A model generated the notes under the pieces. It was not told where the DNA came from. It did not search any database and saw only the letters and a list, made by a program, of their open reading frames with translations. A stretch of 36,771 nt of DNA from NCBI GenBank assembly GCA_002479485.1, contig DLNM01000057.1, forward strand, positions 1 to 36,771, read 5' to 3'. This DNA comes from Firmicutes bacterium UBA7510. GTDB lineage: Bacteria > Bacillota > Clostridia > Tissierellales > Sedimentibacteraceae. This document shows, one piece after another, positions 7,553 through 14,309 of the stretch (position 1 is its first letter; each line of letters begins with the position of its first letter). Both the position numbers and the translations under genes were made by a program.

Positions 7553-7673
7553 AAAAGATTTAGCAAACAAACTATTAAAAATTACAACAGGATTATCAAA
7601 AAGTTCAACAGTGATGACACCATTGGCTTTCTGGAATGAGCCAAAGCTTCCTAAATCTTTGTTAAAGAAGTAG
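7539..7673 (+). CDS. agrD: AgrD-like autoinducer precursor peptide without cysteine
   Basis: A 44-aa ORF overlapping the end of agrB, with AAGGAG 11 bases upstream. It has the AgrD layout: an N-terminal amphipathic lysine-rich helix (about 1-20), a central signal segment (STVMTPLAFW, about 23-32), and a C-terminal recognition tail (NEPKLPKSLLKK) resembling clostridial AgrD tails that end in PKSL. There is no cysteine anywhere in the peptide, so the usual thiolactone cannot form. Ser22, Ser23, Thr24 or Thr27 would have to close a lactone, as serine does in the Enterococcus FsrD peptide. The last 23 bases overlap the histidine kinase gene on the opposite strand. Gene identity is well supported by position and layout; the exact mature peptide is unknown. 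Confidence 0.82.
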   Translation: MSTIKKDLANKLLKITTGLSKSSTVMTPLAFWNEPKLPKSLLKK

Positions 7674-8991
7674 GTTCATAAGTAATATGTAGCTCGTGTA
7701 TGAAGAGACCATCTTCTACTTTTGTTAGAAGGTCAAGCTCTTCATATTTTTGTACTATTTCATCAACTATATGAAGACCAAAGCCTCTTCCTTCCCCTTT
7801 AGATGAGTATCCCTTTTTAAATATTTTATTTGTATCAATGTTTAAATCCTTAATTGAATTCATTATACTTATAATAATACCGTATTCTTTTTTAAAAATA
7901 GACAAAGATATATAAGGTTCTTCTGATTGAGAAGCAGCATCTATAGCATTATCAAGAAAAACTCCCATGATGTTACACATATCCTCAGAAGGAATTATTG
8001 TATCTTCTAAGTCCTCATCAATGATTGTTTCAAACTCTATATTTTTCTTTTCCATCATGGCTACTTTAAATACCAGTAAAGCCTTTAGCCCACTTTCCTT
8101 TATACTGCTGAGTTGTTCGCTGTCTATGCTATTTGTGCCTACGATTTTCGTCAGATACAACTTTGCCTTCTCCAACTCACCACTTGATATGTATCCCGAT
8201 AACACTGTAAGCTGATTGCCATGCTCATGCGCAATTTTACGTTGATTTTCTATTGAATCTTGTAAAACTTCATTATATACACTTAATTTTTCATTATATT
8301 CATTAGATATCTTTATCACTTTTTCTTTATCTATTATAACGCTAGTGCTATATAACAATAGTCCTACTGATAGAATAGAACAAGTATACGAAACTATGGA
8401 TATGTATTGCAAGTGTGGTAATGTAGCAATATAATGCCATATATAAAATTCAACGCATATTCTTATAACCTGTAGTGTAGCTATTGTAAAAAGTAATATT
8501 TGTGTAAATCTACTCAAATTCCCACCAAATAAAACTCTATCTTTTTTAATTTTAAAAAACATTGCTATCATCATGACTAACAAAATATTTAATAAATTAT
8601 ATAAAATATAATAATATGTATCTCTCATTACATGTATCATTTCAATCTTTAATATAAAAATGAATACAAATGATAAAAATGTATCTACCATCCCATAAAT
8701 ACATAAGGTTACAATGACTCTTAATAATTTCCATGCAAAGTTCAGTTTATAAATAAGTTGACATAAAACAATTGTCGTTATTACTATAATTATCATTTTA
8801 AAAGATAAAGGAGTTAAATAGTTTGCTGTTATTATAAAGGCAATTGATATTGTTATAATTATAATCCATCTATATATAGTAAATTTTAATAAATCTTCTT
8901 TATTACCCATACTATAAATTAAAAATACATTTAATAATGCATATATAATACAATTTACAAATTTAATTATTTCTAAAGTCAGAACATTCAC
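7651..8991 (-). CDS. AgrC-like GHKL sensor histidine kinase
   Basis: Membrane histidine kinase of 446 aa. The N-terminal half (1-220) has about six or seven hydrophobic helices, as in AgrC peptide receptors. A short linker leads to a phospho-acceptor motif AHEHGNQL (H255). The GHKL ATPase domain has an N box around DNAIDAA (N348) and a G box GEGRGFGL (about 397-404). The likely ligand is the cyclic peptide from the neighbouring agrBD. The kinase is encoded convergently to agrD with 23 bases of overlap, an unusual arrangement, and no LytTR response regulator lies nearby. The start is doubtful: the best in-frame codon is GTG inside the AGGGGG motif itself, leaving no Shine-Dalgarno spacer, while the adjacent ATG is out of frame. 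Confidence 0.85.
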   Translation of the reverse strand: MNVLTLEIIKFVNCIIYALLNVFLIYSMGNKEDLLKFTIYRWIIIITISIAFIITANYLTPLSFKMIIIVITTIVLCQLIYKLNFAWKLLRVIVTLCIYGMVDTFLSFVFIFILKIEMIHVMRDTYYYILYNLLNILLVMMIAMFFKIKKDRVLFGGNLSRFTQILLFTIATLQVIRICVEFYIWHYIATLPHLQYISIVSYTCSILSVGLLLYSTSVIIDKEKVIKISNEYNEKLSVYNEVLQDSIENQRKIAHEHGNQLTVLSGYISSGELEKAKLYLTKIVGTNSIDSEQLSSIKESGLKALLVFKVAMMEKKNIEFETIIDEDLEDTIIPSEDMCNIMGVFLDNAIDAASQSEEPYISLSIFKKEYGIIISIMNSIKDLNIDTNKIFKKGYSSKGEGRGFGLHIVDEIVQKYEELDLLTKVEDGLFIHELHITYEPTSLTKI

Positions 8992-8999
8992 CCCCTATT

Positions 9000-9050
9000 T
9001 AAAAAAAGCAGATAAATTTCATTACACATTATGCAAAAAAACTATCTGCT
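9000..9050 (-). terminator. Terminator of the ptb-buk operon
   Basis: On the minus strand AGCAGATA pairs with TATCTGCT across a 28-base loop and is followed directly by a T run. It lies just after the buk stop codon. The long loop lowers certainty. Confidence 0.65.
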
Positions 9051-9056
9051 CATTCA

Positions 9057-10121
9057 TTATTCTGTATATTCTTTTGCTTTCTCTTCGCCTCTTAATACTC
9101 TTAATACTCCAAAGGTTAAGGATTCCATTTCATTTTCACCCGGAATTATTTCAACTGGAGCTATAAACTTAACTCTTTCTACTATCCAGTCAGTTAACAT
9201 TTTAGAATACGCAATACCACCTGTTAAAACAATTCTATCAACATTACCAGACAATGCAACTGATAACTCACCAATTGATTTGGCTATTTGATACGCCATA
9301 GTTTCATACATCAGTTTTGCCTTTTCGTCACCATTTTCTATTCTTTTTTCTACTTCTCGCGCATCAATAGTTCCAAGATGTCCTTTTAAGCCTGCTTCAC
9401 CTCTTAGTTTTTTCTTCATTTCATCTTTTGTATATTTTCCTGAAGAAACATACTTAAATAAATCTTTAACAGCAACTCTTCCTGAACGTTCTGGAGAAAA
9501 AGGTCCCTCATCATCAGATACAATATCTACCATTTTGCCACCACTGTGTGCTGTAAGTGATATTCCGCCTCCTAGATGAGCCACTACTAAATTACAATCT
9601 TTATACTCTTTGCCTAGTTTTTTTGCTGTTTTTAGAGCTGCTGCTCTCATATTTAATGCGTGAGTTAAGCTAACTCTATCTACCTCTGGTAAGCCTGTGT
9701 GTCTTGCAATATCTATAAGCTCATCAACAGCAATAGAATCATATATGTATGAGTTTATACTTAGTTCTTTTGACATTTCATAAGCTATAAGTGCCGCTAA
9801 GTTGGAAGCATGTTCAAGAACTGGTCTGTTCATAAGTCTATCTACCATTACTTCATTTACTAGGTATGCTCCGGATTTAACTGGTGGTAAAAGCCCACCT
9901 CTACCTACTATAGCTGAGAGCTCTTTAGGATCAACATTATGATTTTCTAAAAATCTCATAACTGCATTTTTCCTAAATTCAAATTGATCTTGTATTCTAT
10001 TAAATTCTGCCAATTCACTATCTTTATGCAATATACTTTCCACAAACATTGGTTTTTCATCTTCATATACTGCAATTTTTGTAGAAGTTGACCCTGGATT
10101 TATTGATAAAATCTTGTACAT
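9057..10121 (-). CDS. buk: Butyrate kinase
   Basis: Acetokinase-family enzyme of 354 aa that converts butyryl phosphate and ADP to butyrate and ATP, the last, energy-yielding step of butyrate fermentation. The N-terminal phosphate-binding motif INPGSTSTKIAVYED, the central HLGGGIS and the later LTGGIAYS are characteristic, and the length is typical of butyrate kinases and shorter than acetate kinase (about 400 aa). Branched-chain acyl phosphates are also possible substrates. The ATG follows GGAGG. Between ptb and buk lies a 70-base leader with two hairpins of a family repeated before several genes here. ptb, the usual partner, is immediately upstream. Confidence 0.93.
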   Translation of the reverse strand: MYKILSINPGSTSTKIAVYEDEKPMFVESILHKDSELAEFNRIQDQFEFRKNAVMRFLENHNVDPKELSAIVGRGGLLPPVKSGAYLVNEVMVDRLMNRPVLEHASNLAALIAYEMSKELSINSYIYDSIAVDELIDIARHTGLPEVDRVSLTHALNMRAAALKTAKKLGKEYKDCNLVVAHLGGGISLTAHSGGKMVDIVSDDEGPFSPERSGRVAVKDLFKYVSSGKYTKDEMKKKLRGEAGLKGHLGTIDAREVEKRIENGDEKAKLMYETMAYQIAKSIGELSVALSGNVDRIVLTGGIAYSKMLTDWIVERVKFIAPVEIIPGENEMESLTFGVLRVLRGEEKAKEYTE

Positions 10122-10137
10122 AAATTTCCTCCGTTAC

Positions 10138-10193
10138 ACCGCTTTGCGGTATCTAAAAATTTCATAGAGTGAAATGTTTTTTTATTTCACTCT
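10138..10193 (-). repeat. Hairpin leader element upstream of buk
   Basis: On the minus strand an outer hairpin (AGAGTGAAAT pairing with ATTTCACTCT) is followed by TATGAAATTTTTAG, then a second hairpin (ACCGC, AAA, GCGGT) ending just before the GGAGG of buk. It aligns with the murG leader in both order and flanking bases. The GC stem differs in sequence but is still paired. Confidence 0.75.
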
Positions 10194-10195
10194 TC

Positions 10196-11104
10196 CTACT
10201 TTATATTATTTTGTGCAACTAAAGCACCTAATAAAATTGAGTAATATTTTGAATCATATGAATCAGCTCTTGAAACTAAAACTACAGGAGCGCTTGCTCC
10301 AACTATAATTCCAGCACTTAATGCATTACCGAAGTAAGTCATAGTTTTTCCTATGCCATTGCCCATTTCAATATTTGGAACAAGAAGTATATCAGCATCA
10401 CCCGCAACAGGACTGTTGTATTTTTTGATTTCAGCTGCTTCTTTAGATATAGCAAGATCAAAGGATATTGGACCCTCAACTATCACGCCATCTGCGAATT
10501 CTCCTGCTTCACACATTTTTTTAAGAGCATCGCCATCTACAGTTGGCGGCATTTTAGGATTCAATTTTTCCTTAGCAGCTAAGCAAGCTACCTTTATTTC
10601 TTTATAATTTAATGCCTTAAGAACATCAACTGCATTTTCTAATATATGCTTTTTGCCTTCTAAATCTGGATATGTCATTATGCCACCATCTGTTAGATAT
10701 AAAAGCTTATGATATTCTGGCACATCATAAGCCATAACGTGGCTTAATGTTTTTCCTGTTGTAAGTCCATATTCTTTATTTAGTACCTGTTTAACTAAAA
10801 TTGATGTATCAATTAATCCTTTTATTAAGAAATCAGCCTTACCTTCACGAACCATCTTTACTGCCATTTCTGCTGATTTTTCTAAGCTATCCGAGTTTAC
10901 TAGCTCATAGTTGTCAATATTAATGTTAGCATTATTAGCTATTTCTTTTATTTTTTGTACATCTCCAATTAAAACTGGAATAGCAATATTATTTTTATAT
11001 GCATCATCTACTGCTATTAAAACATTTTCCTCTTCAGCAGCAACAACTGCAAGTCTCATTTTTTTATCGCTATGAAGCAAGTTTTCAATATCTTTTAATT
11101 TCAA
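10196..11104 (-). CDS. ptb: Phosphate butyryltransferase
   Basis: Enzyme of 302 aa that converts butyryl-CoA and phosphate to butyryl phosphate, feeding butyrate kinase. It belongs to the phosphate acetyl/butyryltransferase family: FLIKGLIDTSILVKQVLN, LSHVMAYDVP, LLYLTDGG and VEGPISFDLAIS are conserved segments. The length (about 300 aa) fits Ptb and not Pta. Translation starts at TTG directly after the TAA stop of the glutaredoxin-like gene, with GAGGTGG five bases before it, so the two genes are translationally linked. Together with buk it forms the classical clostridial butyrate-forming pair. Confidence 0.92.
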   Translation of the reverse strand: MKLKDIENLLHSDKKMRLAVVAAEEENVLIAVDDAYKNNIAIPVLIGDVQKIKEIANNANINIDNYELVNSDSLEKSAEMAVKMVREGKADFLIKGLIDTSILVKQVLNKEYGLTTGKTLSHVMAYDVPEYHKLLYLTDGGIMTYPDLEGKKHILENAVDVLKALNYKEIKVACLAAKEKLNPKMPPTVDGDALKKMCEAGEFADGVIVEGPISFDLAISKEAAEIKKYNSPVAGDADILLVPNIEMGNGIGKTMTYFGNALSAGIIVGASAPVVLVSRADSYDSKYYSILLGALVAQNNIK

Positions 11105-11392
11105 TTATTCCACCTCTTTATATTTTTCAATTATTTCAAGTAATCTTTCTTCATTTAATGCTATATATGCCTCATCATCTATTTTAAGCATTGGTATTCC
11201 AACTATAGCTCTACCTCTAATACCTCTATACACATCATGAGTATCTCTTATTTTTAGAAATTCTTTTAAATTTTTCATGTTTGCTGTAATATCTACATAT
11301 GTAAACTTGAAGTTATTTTGTTCAAGAAACTCCTTTGCCGGTCCGCAATCAGGACAATGCTGACTACCATAAAGCACCCTATTATCTTTCAT
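11105..11392 (-). CDS. Glutaredoxin-like small thiol-redox protein
   Basis: Thioredoxin-fold protein of 95 aa. The N-terminal strand leads to the redox motif CPDC (SQHCPDCGPAKEFL), and the conserved cis-proline is probably in VGIPMLKID. The first residues of the longer ORF are rejected because an AAGGAG ribosome site lies between them and the ATG at 11392. The TAA stop is followed immediately by the TTG start of ptb. Two small loop hairpins precede it, and a strong palindrome (11481-11508) separates it from pduL. Its link to butyrate metabolism is not obvious. A general disulfide reductase role is the safest reading. Confidence 0.8.
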   Translation of the reverse strand: MKDNRVLYGSQHCPDCGPAKEFLEQNNFKFTYVDITANMKNLKEFLKIRDTHDVYRGIRGRAIVGIPMLKIDDEAYIALNEERLLEIIEKYKEVE

Positions 11393-11418
11393 AATCTCAA
11401 TTCTCCTTTTATATATGC

Positions 11419-11458
11419 TCAACTATGTTGAAGTCATTATAGCCTCAACTACGTTGAG
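11419..11458 (-). repeat. Two near-identical short hairpins before the glutaredoxin-like gene
   Basis: On the minus strand CTCAAC/GTTGAG around GTA (11444-11458) is followed by GCTATAATGACT, then TCAAC/GTTGA around ATA (11419-11431), ending about 11 bases before AAGGAG. The hairpin-CTAT.ATG-hairpin-ribosome-site order resembles the buk, murG and spoVD leaders. Confidence 0.6.
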
Positions 11459-11480
11459 CCATTTAAATTTATATATGCAT

Positions 11481-11508
11481 CTAGAGGCAAAATAAATTTT
11501 GCCTCTAG
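11481..11508. terminator. Long palindrome after pduL, probably a terminator or attenuator
   Basis: CTAGAGGCAAAA pairs with TTTTGCCTCTAG around a four-base loop, a perfect 12-bp stem starting about 18 bases after the pduL stop codon. The flanking tract is AT-rich without a clean T run on the minus strand, so it may only reduce read-through into the glutaredoxin-like gene. Confidence 0.6.
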
Positions 11509-11525
11509 ATATTATATATTTATTA

Positions 11526-12101
11526 CTATTTTATAAGATCAACTAATTGACCATTTTTAAGTCCAGCTGCATTTCCTTCCTCTATATCAACATGGAACTC
11601 TAAAGCATATGTATCATGAACCCTTACTAATACATTATCAAATACTAATCCTCTTTGTCCTTCAACTGGAACTTTTACTAAATCTTTATCATTTACTCCA
11701 TATTCAGCCGCATCTGAAGTATGCATATGAATATGTCTTGAAGCAGCTATAACACCATTCGGTATTTCAACCTCTCCTTTAGGTCCTACTAATTTAATTC
11801 CAGGAGTTCCCTCTAGCATTCCAGAATCTCTAACTGGTATATCCCCTAATCCTAAAGTTATTCCGTCGCTAAAAGATAATTCTACTTGTGATACTTTTCT
11901 TACCGGTCCTAATACTCTAACACCACTTATAGTTCTTTTTGGCCCAACTAAATCAACCTTCTCATCACATGCATATTGACCAGGTTGTCCTAAATCCTTA
12001 ATTGGCGTTAACTGATGTCCCTCACCAAAAAGTATATCCACATCCTTTTGTGAAAGGTGCACGTGTTTATTAGACAATCCTACTGGTATTTTTTTGCTCA
12101 T
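11526..12101 (-). CDS. pduL: Phosphate propanoyltransferase PduL
   Basis: Zinc-dependent phosphotransacylase of 191 aa that interconverts acyl-CoA (propanoyl- or acetyl-CoA) and acyl phosphate. It is unrelated to Ptb/Pta. Family motifs are PVGLSNKHVHLS near the start, RHIHMHTSDA in the second barrel, and a final EFHVDIEEGNAAG; the conserved histidines expected to bind Zn are present. The protein starts directly at the first barrel and lacks an obvious N-terminal encapsulation helix, so it is probably cytosolic and not in a microcompartment. Start: ATG after AAGGAG. It has its own strong promoter. It lies upstream of, and in the same direction as, the ptb-buk genes. No acetate kinase is in the window. 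Confidence 0.93.
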   Translation of the reverse strand: MSKKIPVGLSNKHVHLSQKDVDILFGEGHQLTPIKDLGQPGQYACDEKVDLVGPKRTISGVRVLGPVRKVSQVELSFSDGITLGLGDIPVRDSGMLEGTPGIKLVGPKGEVEIPNGVIAASRHIHMHTSDAAEYGVNDKDLVKVPVEGQRGLVFDNVLVRVHDTYALEFHVDIEEGNAAGLKNGQLVDLIK

Positions 12102-12149
12102 TTTGTATCTCCTTTTTTAGTATTACATTTTATTTAATTTACCAATAAA

Positions 12150-12178
12150 ATTATAAGATAAAAATGCTTTTTTTTCAA
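12150..12178 (-). promoter_or_regulatory. Sigma-A-type promoter of pduL
   Basis: On the minus strand, -35 TTGAAA (12173-12178), a 17-base spacer and a perfect -10 TATAAT (12150-12155), about 50 bases upstream of the pduL start. Confidence 0.8.
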
Positions 12179-12217
12179 CATAAATATTTTAAAATAAGAA
12201 TTATGATAATATTATTA

Positions 12218-12256
12218 AAAAATATAGGCAGAATAAAATTTGTTTTATTCTGCCTA
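12218..12256 (-). terminator. Rho-independent terminator of the membrane-protein gene
   Basis: On the minus strand TAGGCAGAATAAAA pairs with TTTTATTCTGCCTA around a short loop, followed by a T tract. It starts about 20 bases after the stop codon of the gene ending at 12277. Confidence 0.87.
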
Positions 12257-12276
12257 CACACTAGGTCGATAAATTA

Positions 12277-13185
12277 CTATTTATTTTCTATTTTCTTTTT
12301 AGAAAATGATTTATAAAGGTTGTAAGCTATATTTATTGCTGATAGGATTATAAAGTAGTAGGATATATATAGTCCCATTTGACTTTGAAACACTATTCTA
12401 TGCATTGCATAAAATAACACAGCAGCTAATAAATAAATAATAACTTTTTTATTAATAAAAATATTACCAATGATGTCACTAGTTTTTTTATGTACTTTTT
12501 TATCTAAATTTTCAATATCCTTATATTCATACGCTTCAGATAATAGTGAATTTTTATCCGCAAAGCTATATAAATCATCTAAATTTATTAATTCAACACT
12601 TATTTTATCTTTATACTTTTCAAACATTTCCTTAGCTTCTTCACTTAAGTCATTTAACGTAATAACTATAGAATTTTTAGCTCTTTCATCAATTAGCATA
12701 GTCAACAAATTTCTTATATCTATTTTCTCTATACATGTATCTTCGTAAAATTTCATGAGATATACATATACTGTTTCTCCATTTTTTACAGCGCTATAGC
12801 AATATTCTTTGATTTTACGTATATCTTTATAGCGATACTGATTTAAATAAAGCATAATAAAATTTTCAAATTCATTATAGTCAGAATAAAATATTTTCTT
12901 TTTAAATTTTTCTTTTTTTATTCTTTGCGATAATTTTTCCTTACCAATTTTAATTTTTTTATCAATTGTAACCTTGTTCAATAATGTTAAAATTAAAAAC
13001 AATTGAAGTCCTATAATTATAGAAAAAATCAAGTCATTAGTATATAAATATAATGCAGTAAGTACAATCATAGTTAATATTGTTTTTACTAATGCTATAT
13101 CTAATCTAAATCCCATATATTTTCTAGTTTTCAATGTTTCCTCGATGTATAATCTTTTTAAAAATTTATCATCCATATTAATCAT
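12277..13185 (-). CDS. Membrane protein of unknown function, possible nuclease-like soluble core
   Basis: Protein of 302 aa that I do not recognise with confidence. Two hydrophobic helices lie near the N terminus (about 28-65) and two near the C terminus (about 240-290), with a lysine-rich soluble region between them. The core order (ENFIMLYL, then a strand YVYLMKFYED, a helix and SIVITLNDLSEEAKEMF) loosely resembles the restriction-endonuclease-like fold seen in membrane-anchored Mrr-like proteins, but no intact D-ExK catalytic motif was identified, so any nuclease activity would be doubtful. The start is the ATG nine bases after AGGAGG. An upstream in-frame ATG lies before that ribosome site and is rejected. 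The gene is monocistronic, with its own terminator. Confidence 0.6.
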   Translation of the reverse strand: MINMDDKFLKRLYIEETLKTRKYMGFRLDIALVKTILTMIVLTALYLYTNDLIFSIIIGLQLFLILTLLNKVTIDKKIKIGKEKLSQRIKKEKFKKKIFYSDYNEFENFIMLYLNQYRYKDIRKIKEYCYSAVKNGETVYVYLMKFYEDTCIEKIDIRNLLTMLIDERAKNSIVITLNDLSEEAKEMFEKYKDKISVELINLDDLYSFADKNSLLSEAYEYKDIENLDKKVHKKTSDIIGNIFINKKVIIYLLAAVLFYAMHRIVFQSQMGLYISYYFIILSAINIAYNLYKSFSKKKIENK

Positions 13186-13277
13186 GAAAAAACACCTCCT
13201 ATCAGCATTATTTCCCAAAGCAGAAAAATTTATTCATGGAAAATTATTATAATGTATAACTTATAAATAAAAATAAA

Positions 13278-13302
13278 CCATACCAATTTATATTTGGTAT
13301 GG
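13278..13302. terminator. Terminator hairpin after the 57-aa ORF
   Basis: CCATACCAA pairs with TTGGTATGG, a perfect 9-bp stem with a seven-base AT loop. T-rich tracts follow on both strands, so it may work in both directions. It lies 16 bases after the small ORF's stop codon. Confidence 0.75.
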
Positions 13303-13318
13303 CCAATTTTTTGATTAC

Positions 13319-13492
13319 TTAATTTCCATTTACTGCTTTTTCTAACTTATCAAGGTGTTTAATTGGATAATAACATAAAAGCTCTTTAAACTGCTCTACT
13401 GTTAAATTCTCCGCAGTCGTATAAATCTTTATTTTTTCGTCTAAACTTGCATCTATAAAATCACTCTTAATTTCTTCAAAACTTTTTTGCAT
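13319..13492 (-). CDS. Small hypothetical protein, 57 aa
   Basis: An ORF of 57 codons beginning MQKSFEEIKSDFIDASLDEK and ending LDKLEKAVNGN. An AGGAG ribosome site lies about nine bases before the ATG, and a good terminator hairpin follows the stop, so the unit looks like a real short gene. The peptide is acidic in its first half and predicted helical, with no signal peptide or membrane segment. One Cys occurs in LLCYYPIKHL. I do not recognise the family. It lies between the XRE-cupin regulator and the membrane-protein gene, all in the same direction. Confidence 0.6.
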   Translation of the reverse strand: MQKSFEEIKSDFIDASLDEKIKIYTTAENLTVEQFKELLCYYPIKHLDKLEKAVNGN

Positions 13493-13601
13493 CAAACATA
13501 TCTCCTCTCAACTGTTATATATTTAATATTATTTTAATATTGTTAGTAATATTATCTATTTTTTATTTATTATTATTCACTTATATAAATTTAAAAAAAT
13601 T

Positions 13602-14153
13602 TCATGACAAATCTAGTGACGAAGTTATGCACAATATTTCTACATCCAACGAAGTAGGATTATAGCATCTATGTGGTAAATTAGCGTCTATATAAATACT
13701 GTCTCCAGTTTGTAAAATTTCATTGGAATTGCTAAACTCTATTAACAATGTTCCTTTTTTAACAACGATACATTTATGGCATTTTAAAACATTAAAATCT
13801 TTATTATCCCGCTCACTTGATTGTAAGGTTATTTCATATACATAAAATTCAGGCTTGATTCCATCATTTTCACTAAGTTGTGTTAGAAAGTTAATATTAG
13901 CTTTATTTTCAGAAATTATAGTTTTTCGATGCTCTTTTCTAGTAATAATCATTTTATTATTTTGCTCTTCTAAAAAATAATACAAGGACACATTTAAAGC
14001 ATTACTAATTTTATTAAGAGCACTTAAGGAAGGTTCGATTTTATTTCTTTCCACCTGCGATATGTAGCTTGCTGTAAATCCAGTAAGACTAGCAAGTTTT
14101 TCAATAGTAAAATCTTTTTCTTTTCTAAGAAGCCTAATTTTATTACCGTTCAT
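13602..14153 (-). CDS. XRE-family regulator with C-terminal cupin domain
   Basis: Transcription factor of 183 aa. Residues 1-60 are a Cro/C1-type helix-turn-helix (IRLLRKEKDFTIEKLASLTG, then FTASYISQVERNKIEPSLSAL). Residues about 105-180 form a small cupin barrel (GTLLIEF, LQTGDSIYIDANLPHRCYNP), likely the ligand-sensing part. Proteins of this layout often regulate amine, amino-acid or transport genes. The start is the ATG after TGGAGGTTAAT. The longer in-frame ATGs run into a hairpin leader related to those of murG and buk. Its target is unknown. Confidence 0.88.
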   Translation of the reverse strand: MNGNKIRLLRKEKDFTIEKLASLTGFTASYISQVERNKIEPSLSALNKISNALNVSLYYFLEEQNNKMIITRKEHRKTIISENKANINFLTQLSENDGIKPEFYVYEITLQSSERDNKDFNVLKCHKCIVVKKGTLLIEFSNSNEILQTGDSIYIDANLPHRCYNPTSLDVEILCITSSLDLS

Positions 14154-14164
14154 ATTAACCTCCA

Positions 14165-14190
14165 TAGTATGAAATGTTTTTTTCACACTA
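14165..14190 (-). repeat. Hairpin leader element upstream of the XRE-cupin gene
   Basis: On the minus strand TAGTGTGAAA pairs with TTTCATACTA (one mismatch) and runs straight into TATGGAGG, the ribosome site. It is the same hairpin plus TATGGA module as in the murG leader, but without the second and third stems. Confidence 0.65.
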
Positions 14191-14249
14191 TTACCCTAAT
14201 TTTAACTATTATCATCTATTAATTCTACTTCAAAAAACAAAAAAAGGCA

Positions 14250-14299
14250 ATAAAAAAAGAAGAGACAAGGAGAAACCTCTCTTCTCCTTTACTCTTCTT
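14250..14299 (-). terminator. Rho-independent terminator of the ABC-F gene
   Basis: On the minus strand two nested stems form: AAGAAGAG with CTCTTCTT outside, and AAGGAGAA with TTCTCCTT inside. A long T run follows. It starts 10 bases after the stop codon. Confidence 0.88.
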
Positions 14300-14309
14300 A
14301 CAATCTTTT

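Noticed and set aside
10166..10193. Hairpin A of the buk leader as a terminator of ptb
   Set aside because: The T run is in the loop, not after the stem on either strand, and buk follows at once as ptb's functional partner.
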